From CAYTAP01 sp964435775 (GTDB taxonomy: Bacteria > Planctomycetota > Phycisphaerae > Tepidisphaerales > Tepidisphaeraceae): a DNA stretch of 9,618 nt. The position numbers and the translations under genes are program-made. Below the pieces are notes generated by a model that searched no databases, was not told the origin of the DNA, and saw nothing but the letters and a program-made list of their open reading frames with translations. Each line of letters begins with the position of its first letter. Positions within the stretch are counted from its first letter, which is position 1. The stretch lies in NCBI GenBank assembly GCA_964435775.1, contig CAYTAP010000135.1, positions 1 to 9,618 on the forward strand, given 5' to 3'. Shown in pieces: positions 1 through 5,579 of the stretch.

Positions 1-3
1 AAC

Positions 4-19
4 GGCGGCTGAAGCCGCC
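4..19. repeat. Short GC-rich inverted repeat at the left edge
   Basis: GGCGGCT (4-10) and AGCCGCC (13-19) are perfect 7-bp arms around a 2-base loop. The repeat lies downstream of the stop codon of the minus-strand rdgB gene. It could act as a terminator or be a dispersed intergenic repeat. Only two T residues follow it on the minus strand before the window ends, so a terminator role cannot be judged. Confidence 0.5.
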
Positions 20-69
20 CCTACTGCAGATCCATTCGAGAATTGAAAGGCCCTGGGGGTGGAAGCGGA

Positions 70-90
70 GGATGAAGGATGAAGGATGAA
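70..90. repeat. Three tandem copies of GGATGAA
   Basis: Three exact head-to-tail copies of the 7-mer GGATGAA occupy 70-76, 77-83 and 84-90. The related word on the opposite strand (CTTCATCCTT, about 875-884) occurs in the next intergenic region, so this is a shared intergenic repeat family. Nothing suggests that positions 1-128 encode a protein. Confidence 0.7.
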
Positions 91-128
91 CGGCGAGGGA
101 CAGGGGCGCGTTGGCGGACGTTGACGCT

Positions 129-764
129 TTAGAGGATGCCGTCCGCATGGGGCGGGATGGTGGTCGGCAGGCGGGTCATCAGGTCTCGCATGGCGCGGAG
201 GGCTTGCCCGCGGTGGCTGATGCGGTGTTTTTCTTCCGAAGACAGCTCGCCCGACGTTTGGCCTAGCGCGGGGATCAGAAACAAGGGATCGTACCCAAAA
301 CCATTCCCGCCACGCGCTTCGCGCAGCACCTGTCCTTCAACGGTGTCCCTCGTCGTCAGGACAATCCGCCCGGCCGGGTCCGCCAGCGCAAGGACACAGA
401 CAAACCGCGCCCCGCGCTCGTCATCCGCCACCCGCTCCAGTTGCCTGAGCAGAAGCTGGTTGTTGGCCGCATCCCCTTGCCCGGCGTTGTGCAAATGAGC
501 CCAGCGGGCGCTATGAACCCCCGGATTTCCGTTCAGTGCATCCACCTCCAACCCACTGTCGTCGGCCAATGCCCACACATTGAAGCGTCTGGCATACCCC
601 GACGCCTTGAGGCACGCATTGGCGCGAAACGTCGCGCCCGTTTCCTCGACGGGAGGCGTTTGCGGGAAGCTTGTCAGGTCCAGCCATTCCACGCCATCGG
701 CGCCGAGCATCTGGTGAAACTCGCGTACCTTGGCGGGGTTGCTGGTAGCAATTAAAATTCGCAT
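129..764 (-). CDS. rdgB: RdgB/HAM1 non-canonical purine NTP pyrophosphatase
   Basis: This cytoplasmic enzyme hydrolyses dITP, XTP and ITP to the monophosphate plus pyrophosphate, keeping deaminated purines out of DNA and RNA. The 211-residue product has the usual family length. Visible motifs are the N-terminal nucleotide-binding segment TSNPAKVREF (7-16), EETGATF (40-46), the catalytic ADDSGLEVDAL (67-77) followed by NPGVHSAR (80-87), VEGQ (142-145), GGNGFGYDPLF (152-162) and the C-terminal SSEEKHRISHRG (175-186). The frame stays open upstream to a TTG at 854, but that would add 30 low-complexity residues translated from an intergenic AT-rich repeat. The ATG at 764 begins exactly at the family start (MRILIATSN) and was chosen. 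The Shine-Dalgarno is weak: GAGAGACG lies about 13 bases upstream. The next minus-strand gene upstream ends 171 bp away, across a repeat cluster, so co-transcription is uncertain. Confidence 0.96.
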   Translation of the reverse strand: MRILIATSNPAKVREFHQMLGADGVEWLDLTSFPQTPPVEETGATFRANACLKASGYARRFNVWALADDSGLEVDALNGNPGVHSARWAHLHNAGQGDAANNQLLLRQLERVADDERGARFVCVLALADPAGRIVLTTRDTVEGQVLREARGGNGFGYDPLFLIPALGQTSGELSSEEKHRISHRGQALRAMRDLMTRLPTTIPPHADGIL

Positions 765-777
765 TGATGTGTCCGTA

Positions 778-800
778 CGTCTCTCACGCTTCCGGCTCGT
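778..800 (-). repeat. Copy A of a 23-nt dispersed repeat (ACGAGCCGGAAGC core)
   Basis: Read on the minus strand, the core ACGAGCCGGAAGC (788-800) is identical to copy B at 906-918. Over the extended 23 nt (778-800 against 896-918), 19 positions match. It sits directly upstream of rdgB. From memory, this word recurs between genes in planctomycete genomes. Confidence 0.65.
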
Positions 801-806
801 GGAGGG

Positions 807-864
807 ATTTTCGATTTTTGATTTTTGATTTTTGATTGAAATCGAAAATCGCAAATCAAAAATC
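807..864. repeat. AT-rich 7-bp tandem repeat folding into a long imperfect hairpin
   Basis: Units of ATTTTTG repeat on the left half (814-834). The right half carries complementary AATCGAAAATC and AATCAAAAATC units. Around the 2-base centre (838-839), the two halves pair over about 25 bp with three mismatches. The block lies in the 171-bp gap between rdgB and the SPOR lipoprotein gene. Its base composition is sharply unlike the GC-rich surroundings, and translating it creates artefactual lysine/isoleucine-rich N-terminal extensions. Confidence 0.8.
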
Positions 865-895
865 CTTTCTCCTCCTTCATCCTTCCGACCGCGTC

Positions 896-918
896 CGTTG
901 CTTAAGCTTCCGGCTCGT
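896..918 (-). repeat. Copy B of the 23-nt dispersed repeat
   Basis: This is the second copy of the ACGAGCCGGAAGC word (906-918), in the same orientation as copy A and 118 bp from it. It ends 18 bp downstream of the lipoprotein stop codon in the direction of that gene. Together the two copies bracket the AT-rich hairpin. Confidence 0.65.
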
Positions 919-935
919 TGTAATGCGACGGGCGA

Positions 936-2081
936 TCAATCACCCAGCGACTTCAACTTTCCTCCCTGCGCTGGTCGGCCGAGCAGCATCGATGGAGGAA
1001 TCGGGTTGCTCTTGTTTGTCGCGTTTGGCGTCTTTGGCGCGGTTCCATTTTCCTGGGCAAGATGCTCTTGGTATCGCCTCTCGGCGCCGGGAATGACCAC
1101 GATAAACGAGCGATCATTCACCCGATGGCGTTCGCCGGTCTTTGGGTCCACCACGACCTGCGCATGCAACTCGCCATTCACCGCGTGGTAGGGATATTGC
1201 TTCATCGCCGCGACGAGGGTGGGATCATCGATCTGAATTTTCGGCGCATAGACCTTGGCGGTCTCGCCGGTCGCGCGATCGATCACCGGACCATCGATCA
1301 GACCCGCCAGTGGGATGGTCGAAACGACGATCGGACGGTCCATGTCGGCGGCGTCGGTTTCGCCACGATCCGAACTCTGCTCCCGGATCGCCTTTCGGGG
1401 CCAGGCGCCGATGCAGACGGAGCTGGTGGTTTCGCCATGATAGAAAAATGCCTCGATTCCTTTGGCGCGGGCCTCGCGAACGGCTTCAACCGCCGCCTTT
1501 TTCCGATCCGGGCTGTCCTTGTACGCGCCGATCTGAAGGGACCAGTACATTTTTGAATTCGCCAGGTTCCACTCCGGCGGCGCCGGGGGATCCTTCGGAT
1601 TCAACTCCACGAGCAGCGGCGTGCCCAGGGGGCGCTCGCCGGTGGGCGTTTGCCACTTTACAAGATTCGCCATATCGGCGCGGGCGCGGGGATCCGTTGC
1701 CGAAGCATAAAATCCGTAATACAGCGTGCTCTCTTTTTCACCAACGACCACATACGCGCCGTTCAGGCCGGACTCCAGCATCCGCGCTTTCATCTGTTTG
1801 GCGAGAAGGTCGTTGTTCTCTCCGCTGAACGTGCGGAGCGCGATGGTGAATTGCGCATTGGCCGGAATGGGGACATCACTCATTTTGGCATCATCAGCGT
1901 GCGACGCCGCAGATCCGCCCGTCGCGCCGGCCTCCGTTGCCGCCACTGGGGCGCTGACCCGCCGATCAACACCGCCGACCCCTTGCGCGGTATTCGTGCC
2001 CGGCTGGCTCGGCGCGCATCCCGCCGCGCCCATCCCACCCAGTGCCAACAACAGCATTCCCATCCAGAGTGATTTCATCAT
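936..2081 (-). CDS. Lipoprotein with two SPOR-like repeats
   Basis: The 381-residue product begins with a lipoprotein signal: MMKSLW, a hydrophobic stretch (7-20), then AAGC with the lipidated Cys at 22. A low-complexity Ala/Gly/Ser linker runs to about residue 70. Residues 76-127 (FTIALRTFSG ... LYYGFYAS) and 179-227 (YWSLQIGAYKDS ... SVCIGAW) both follow the SPOR pattern: a first beta strand with Q/R-x-G/T-x-F/Y, a helix rich in Ala/Lys, and a closing strand ending in G-x-W/F. SPOR domains typically bind denuded glycan strands of peptidoglycan at division sites. Residues 249-335 hold an unrecognised beta-rich region (DRPIVVSTIPLAG ... SFIVVIPG), followed by a low-complexity tail. The start at 2081 is supported by GGGAG (2091-2095), 9 nt upstream; a second Met directly follows. 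The domain call is by pattern, not by search, so its exact role in the envelope is inferred. Confidence 0.8.
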   Translation of the reverse strand: MMKSLWMGMLLLALGGMGAAGCAPSQPGTNTAQGVGGVDRRVSAPVAATEAGATGGSAASHADDAKMSDVPIPANAQFTIALRTFSGENNDLLAKQMKARMLESGLNGAYVVVGEKESTLYYGFYASATDPRARADMANLVKWQTPTGERPLGTPLLVELNPKDPPAPPEWNLANSKMYWSLQIGAYKDSPDRKKAAVEAVREARAKGIEAFFYHGETTSSVCIGAWPRKAIREQSSDRGETDAADMDRPIVVSTIPLAGLIDGPVIDRATGETAKVYAPKIQIDDPTLVAAMKQYPYHAVNGELHAQVVVDPKTGERHRVNDRSFIVVIPGAERRYQEHLAQENGTAPKTPNATNKSNPIPPSMLLGRPAQGGKLKSLGD

Positions 2082-2090
2082 GGTGTTACG

Positions 2091-2095
2091 CTCCC
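2091..2095 (-). promoter_or_regulatory. Ribosome binding site of the SPOR lipoprotein gene
   Basis: GGGAG on the minus strand lies 9 nt before the first of two adjacent ATG codons. It supports the upstream ATG (2081) as the start. Confidence 0.55.
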
Positions 2096-2162
2096 GCGAA
2101 GTCGCCTGTTCCTCAATCGCATCTTACCGCTTGCCGAACCATTCTCCCAGTGAATCCGCCGC

Positions 2163-2186
2163 GACTACTCGACCAAGGGAGTAGTC
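2163..2186. repeat. Palindrome across the left edge of the MITE-like element
   Basis: GACTACTC (2163-2170), 8 intervening bases, then GAGTAGTC (2179-2186) form a perfect 8-bp inverted repeat. The left arm lies in flanking DNA just outside the terminal inverted repeat and repeats its outer end. The target may have resembled the element's end, or the boundary may have been rearranged. Confidence 0.7.
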
Positions 2187-2319
2187 AATATTTGTAACCC
2201 ATGTGCATGGATGGAGGGCGTCGCTCCCGCGACGCCACGGCGTTGCGGGAGCAACGCCCTCCAATTTCAATCAGCGCCGTGCATGAGGCTGCAAATATTG
2301 ACTACTCCCTCGACCAAGG
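2168..2319. mobile_element. MITE-like non-autonomous element with terminal inverted repeats and flanking duplication
   Basis: A perfect 19-bp inverted repeat is formed by 2176-2194 (AGGGAGTAGTCAATATTTG) and 2292-2310. Directly outside it the same 11-bp word CTCGACCAAGG occurs at 2168-2178 and 2309-2319. Because the word overlaps the inverted repeat, the boundary is ambiguous. A 17-bp TIR with a 10-bp duplication, an 18-bp TIR with 8 bp (TCGACCAA), or a 19-bp TIR with 6 bp all fit. The enclosed unit is 131-135 bp and too short to code for a transposase. An 8-bp duplication with ends starting GG would suit several IS families (for example ISL3, IS1595 or IS256), but no assignment can be made from sequence alone. 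It lies in the intergenic region upstream of the divergent lipoprotein and fliD genes. Confidence 0.72.
2213..2262. repeat. Nested cruciform / twin hairpins inside the MITE-like element
   Basis: Two 24-nt arms (2213-2236 and 2239-2262) are inverted copies with two mismatches. Each arm is itself a perfect hairpin: GGCGTCGC-TCCC-GCGACGCC (2217-2236) and GGCGTTGC-GGGA-GCAACGCC (2239-2258), with GGAG (2213-2216) pairing CTCC (2259-2262) outside. The region can therefore fold either as one long stem or as a cloverleaf of two 8-bp hairpins on a 4-bp base. Confidence 0.85.
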
Positions 2320-2441
2320 ATTCCCGGCCATTGTGTCGTCATTGTCATAAACAACATCCCCAATCCTTCATGCCGCGACTTTTCGACGCATTTGCTCATG
2401 CCGATGCCCCTTTAGTTCCGATAACTCAAAGGTCCACGAAC

Positions 2442-2446
2442 GGGAG
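2442..2446 (+). promoter_or_regulatory. Possible ribosome binding site of the small ORF at 2458
   Basis: GGGAG lies 11 nt before ATG 2458. The spacing is at the long end of the usual range, so this is weak support for translation of that ORF. Confidence 0.25.
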
Positions 2447-2457
2447 ATTGTGTAGTC

Positions 2458-2673
2458 ATGGCCGAGAGTGCTGAAATCAATGGCTGTTTCGAGCAGGTCG
2501 AAGAGATACTCGGGCGTTTTCTGGCATTGTTCGCGGTGGATTGCCTCCTCCAACCAGCGCTCGAACGCGTGGCTGAGGATATCGACGCGTTGACGGACAC
2601 CCCCCGCGCCCGTCGCCGACCCATGATGACCAGGCAGGCCGCACTACAGTCCGGCGGATATCTGGACGACTAA
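2458..2673 (+). CDS. Doubtful small hypothetical ORF upstream of fliD
   Basis: The ORF encodes 71 residues. The first 47 are mixed acidic and hydrophobic and look helical (EINGCFEQVEEILGRFLALF), and the tail is basic then polar. No family is recognised. Support is limited to an ATG, a GGGAG 11 nt upstream, and its position in front of fliD on the same strand (60 bp gap). Against it, the opposite strand is also open in the same codon phase from a stop near 2640 down to 2368. That strand reads as an equally protein-like peptide, although its only start is a TTG at 2553. Either strand could be a decayed gene fragment, or neither may be coding. Between 2320 and 2457 nothing else is convincing. 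Confidence 0.22.
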   Translation: MAESAEINGCFEQVEEILGRFLALFAVDCLLQPALERVAEDIDALTDTPRARRRPMMTRQAALQSGGYLDD

Positions 2674-2719
2674 TATAACTCGGCGGCAACTCGTCCCGGT
2701 GGATTGCGGGTCGCCGACC

Positions 2720-2726
2720 AAGGCGG
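2720..2726 (+). promoter_or_regulatory. Ribosome binding site of fliD
   Basis: AAGGCGG lies 7 nt before ATG 2734. This spacing favours that start over the in-frame GTG-like or upstream codons nearer 2704. Confidence 0.5.
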
Positions 2727-2733
2727 TAGCGAT

Positions 2734-5433
2734 ATGGGAACCATCACCTCCGGCATCGGGCTCGTCAGCGGGATCAACACCTCGCAGATCATCGATCAGT
2801 TGATCGCGCTGGAATCCAGACCCAAGGACCTCCTTCAGACCCGCATCGACAACAACACGCAGAAACGCCTCGCATTCACCGATCTCACGACTCGCCTCGC
2901 CGGATTCAAGGTCACCGGGCAACTCCTTCAAAAGCCCTCCACCTTTCAGGCCTCCTCCACCACCAGTTCCAATCCGGATGTCCTCACCGCGACCGCCTCC
3001 AATGGCGCGGCGATTGGATCGTATCAATTCCAGGTGGCGCGGCTGGTGACGAGCCAGCAGGCGGTGACCAGCGGCTTTACCGACACCTCAACCGCCAAGG
3101 TCGGCGCGGGCACGCTGACGCTGGAAATGGGGGGCGGCGAACTCAACACGCCCACCGAACTCTCCTCGCTCAATGGAGGCGCCGGCGTCGGGCGGGGAAT
3201 TTTCCGCATCACCGACCGCTCCGGAAAATCAACGACGATCGACGCCACCGCCGCCGTCACGATGGATGACATCATCCACAAGATCAATACTTCCCTCGAC
3301 ATCAGCGTCCACGCCGCCTATTCCAAAAACGGGATTGTTCTCACCGACCTGACGGGCAAGACCGCATCCGATCTGATCGTGCAGGACATAGGCAGTGGCA
3401 CGACCGCGAAGGACCTTGGCCTGGCGGGCGATGTGGCCGGAAACACGCTCACCGGAGCGCCGATCACCACCCTCGGCGCTGCAACCGGACTGACCACCCT
3501 CAACGACGGGCGCGGCGTTCGATCTCTGGCCACGGGAACCGATTTCACGATCACCGCCGGCGACGGCGCCTCGTTCACCATCAGCGTGAACGGTGACAAA
3601 ACCCTCGGCGACGTCTTCGACACGATCTCCACTCTCACCAGCGGTCGGATCAAGGCGTCGGTCAACGCCGACGGGAATGGGCTGCAATTGACCGACACCG
3701 CCGGCGCGGGAACGCTGAGCATATCGGCCGACCCGACGTCCCACGCCGCCGCCGATCTGGGGCTTGTCGGCAGCGGCAACAACACGCTGAGCGGCAAGGC
3801 GATCCTCGCCGGACCCAACACCGTGCTCCTCTCAAGCCTCAAAGGCGGCGCGGGGATTGGACTGGGAAAAATCTCAATCCAGGATCGCTCCTCCGGCTCC
3901 CCCACGACCGTTGACCTGACCAATGCGAACACCGTCCAGGATGTGATCGACGCGATCAACTCCGCCGGGACCAACATCACCGCGTCGCTCAACACCGCCG
4001 GCAACGGCGTGCAGTTGCAGGACAAGTCGGCGGGCACCGGCGACATCATCGTCGGCGATGTCGATTCCACCTCGGCCGCCGACCTGGGACTACTGGGCAG
4101 TTTCGACGGCACTGTGCCGATCGTGAACGGCGGCAATCTGCAACGGCAATGGATATCGGAAAACTCCCTGTTGTCCGATTACAACGGCGGCAAGGGCGTC
4201 GCACCCGGCAAGTTCAAGATCACGAACGCCGCCGGCGTCTCCACGACGATTGACCTGTCCTCCTCAAGCCCCCAGCGCCTCGGCGATGTGATCAACCTGA
4301 TCAACGGCAAAAACATCGGCGTCACCGCGTCGATCAACGCCAATGGAGACGGGCTGCAGATCACCGATTCATCCGGCGGCGCCGGCCAACTGGCGATCAC
4401 CGACCTCGATGGGACCACGGCCAAAGACCTGCAAATCCTGAGTGATGACACGACGACGACCTCAATCAACGGGTCCTTCGAAAAAACAATCACAACCGAC
4501 GCCTCCGACACCCTTGACACCGTCATCAAGAAGATCAACGACCTGGGCTTCGGCGCCAGCGCCTCGGTCATCAACGATGGATCGAGCACCGCGCCCTATC
4601 GTCTGGCGCTCAACGCCCGCGGCACGGGGCGCGACGGACGATTCGTTTTCGACGCCGGCGCCACCGCGCTGGGGGCGCGCAATCTCGTCGAGGCGCAGGA
4701 TGCGTCGGTGTTCGTCGGGTCATCCGACAGCGCCCAGCCCCTGCTCATCACCTCACACACCAACCAGATCACCAACGTCGTCCGCGGCGTGACCATCGAT
4801 CTGCACGGCGTCAGCGACAGCCCCGTGTCCTTGAGTGTGACGCGAAACACCGACGACCTGGTCGAAAAGCTCCAGAAATTCGTCGATGATTTCAACGACT
4901 TCAACGGCAAGATCAACGACCTGACCAAGTTCGACACGACCACGAACAAAGGCGGCCTGCTCCTGGGCGACTCCACCGCGCAAAGCGTCCAGCAAAGCGC
5001 CTTTGCGATGATCACCTCCGTCGTCAGCGGAGCGGGGCGCTACCGCATGCTCACGGACATCGGCATCACGATCGGCGATGGCGCGCAGCTTGAGTTCGAC
5101 GCCGACAAGTTCAAGGCCGCCTACGCGACCGATCCCGACGCCGTCCAAAACCTGTTCACCAAGGCCGACACGGGCATCGGCACTTTGATCACCAAGACGA
5201 TGACCAAGCTCGTGGACCCGGTCGATGGCACGATCACCCGTGAAAACCAGACGATCGACAGCACCAACAAGCAGTTCCAGGATCGCATGGATCAACTGGA
5301 CGACCTCATTCAGCAGAAGCGCACGCGGCTTGAACAACAATTCGCCAACATGGAGTCGGTGCTGTCCGGGCTGCAATCCCAGCAAAGCGCGCTGAGCTCC
5401 TTCACCAATCTTGCGTCATCAAGCAAGAAGTAG
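2734..5433 (+). CDS. fliD: Flagellar filament cap protein FliD (hook-associated protein 2), long form
   Basis: FliD is exported through the flagellar secretion apparatus, caps the filament tip and helps flagellin subunits fold and insert. The 899-residue product begins with the FliD_N signature (MGTITSGIGLVSGINTSQII; then DQLIALESRP and SYQFQVARLV near 96-104). It ends with a FliD_C region (about 650-899): the ITNVVRGVTIDL strand, LGDSTAQSVQQ, YRMLTDIGITIGDGAQLEFD, and a heptad-rich coiled-coil tail from about 845. Between them lie four tandem modules of about 110 residues (from 143, 253, 365 and 479) and a canonical flagellin-IN-like segment (about 586-640). The length exceeds the roughly 450-700 residues of well-known FliDs, and the modules account for this. 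ATG 2734 is preferred over the frame's earliest start at 2704 because the family N-terminus and an RBS match it. fliS follows after 146 bp. A minus-strand open frame of 272 codons inside the gene is a GC-rich shadow. Confidence 0.95.
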   Translation: MGTITSGIGLVSGINTSQIIDQLIALESRPKDLLQTRIDNNTQKRLAFTDLTTRLAGFKVTGQLLQKPSTFQASSTTSSNPDVLTATASNGAAIGSYQFQVARLVTSQQAVTSGFTDTSTAKVGAGTLTLEMGGGELNTPTELSSLNGGAGVGRGIFRITDRSGKSTTIDATAAVTMDDIIHKINTSLDISVHAAYSKNGIVLTDLTGKTASDLIVQDIGSGTTAKDLGLAGDVAGNTLTGAPITTLGAATGLTTLNDGRGVRSLATGTDFTITAGDGASFTISVNGDKTLGDVFDTISTLTSGRIKASVNADGNGLQLTDTAGAGTLSISADPTSHAAADLGLVGSGNNTLSGKAILAGPNTVLLSSLKGGAGIGLGKISIQDRSSGSPTTVDLTNANTVQDVIDAINSAGTNITASLNTAGNGVQLQDKSAGTGDIIVGDVDSTSAADLGLLGSFDGTVPIVNGGNLQRQWISENSLLSDYNGGKGVAPGKFKITNAAGVSTTIDLSSSSPQRLGDVINLINGKNIGVTASINANGDGLQITDSSGGAGQLAITDLDGTTAKDLQILSDDTTTTSINGSFEKTITTDASDTLDTVIKKINDLGFGASASVINDGSSTAPYRLALNARGTGRDGRFVFDAGATALGARNLVEAQDASVFVGSSDSAQPLLITSHTNQITNVVRGVTIDLHGVSDSPVSLSVTRNTDDLVEKLQKFVDDFNDFNGKINDLTKFDTTTNKGGLLLGDSTAQSVQQSAFAMITSVVSGAGRYRMLTDIGITIGDGAQLEFDADKFKAAYATDPDAVQNLFTKADTGIGTLITKTMTKLVDPVDGTITRENQTIDSTNKQFQDRMDQLDDLIQQKRTRLEQQFANMESVLSGLQSQQSALSSFTNLASSSKK
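3160..4440 (+). repeat. Four tandem ~110-residue modules within FliD
   Basis: The modules start at about nt 3160, 3490, 3826 and 4168, each opening with L-x-x-L/Y-N/K-G/D-G (SSLNGGAGVG, TTLNDGRGV, SSLKGGAGIG, SDYNGGKGVA). Each then carries a strand such as FRITDRSG, FTITAGDG, ISIQDRSS or FKITNAAG; a D-V/I-I/F-x-x-I segment; an A-S-[IVL]-N-x-x-G-[ND]-G-[LV]-Q-[IL]-x-D motif; and A-[AK]-D-L-[GQ]-[LI] near the end. The spacing between openings is 110, 113 and 114 residues. Module 1 is the most divergent in the A-S-N-G-N-G motif. Confidence 0.85.
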
Positions 5434-5506
5434 CCTCGGATCACGCCGCGAAAAGGCAACGGCGCAGTATTTGCGCGGCCTCGGCGGATTCGGCGGCATT
5501 GTCGCT

Positions 5507-5534
5507 TAACCCATTGCCGCCCGGGTGCCGATAG
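5507..5534 (+). promoter_or_regulatory. Candidate sigma-28 (FliA) promoter upstream of fliS
   Basis: TAAC (5507-5510), 16 bases, then GCCGATAG (5527-5534) closely resembles the flagellar sigma-28 consensus TAAA-N15-GCCGATAA. It lies 45 bp before the fliS ATG in the fliD-fliS gap. A late flagellar gene is the expected target of this sigma factor. Whether this organism's FliA uses this consensus is assumed. Confidence 0.45.
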
Positions 5535-5579
5535 TGAACGGGATGCGCTGATGCAACCGTCACGACCGGATCAAAGCTT

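Noticed and set aside
70..90. CRISPR-like array from the GGATGAA repeats
   Set aside because: The units are contiguous 7-mers with no spacers; this is a simple tandem repeat.
765..854. Extended rdgB start at TTG 854
   Set aside because: The added residues come from the intergenic AT-rich repeat, and the HAM1 family begins at the ATG at 764.
1142..1828. 228-codon plus-strand frame opposite the lipoprotein gene
   Set aside because: Arg/Pro/Ser-rich antisense translation of the SPOR lipoprotein gene, with no motif or plausible start context.
2213..2262. Intrinsic terminator or riboswitch reading of the GC-rich hairpins
   Set aside because: There is no T-tract, the structure is symmetric, and it sits inside a unit with terminal inverted repeats, so a mobile-element structure explains it better.
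3318..4136. 272-codon open frame on the minus strand inside fliD
   Set aside because: It lies fully within a confidently assigned fliD and has a biased Pro/Ser/Val-rich composition typical of antisense frames in GC-rich genes, with no recognisable motif.
4753..5385. 210-codon open frame on the minus strand at the fliD 3' end
   Set aside because: Leu/Val/Gly/Asp-rich shadow of the conserved FliD C-terminal domain.
5462..5476. Small hairpin GCGCA / TGCGC after fliD as a terminator
   Set aside because: The stem is only 5 bp, with no following T-run.
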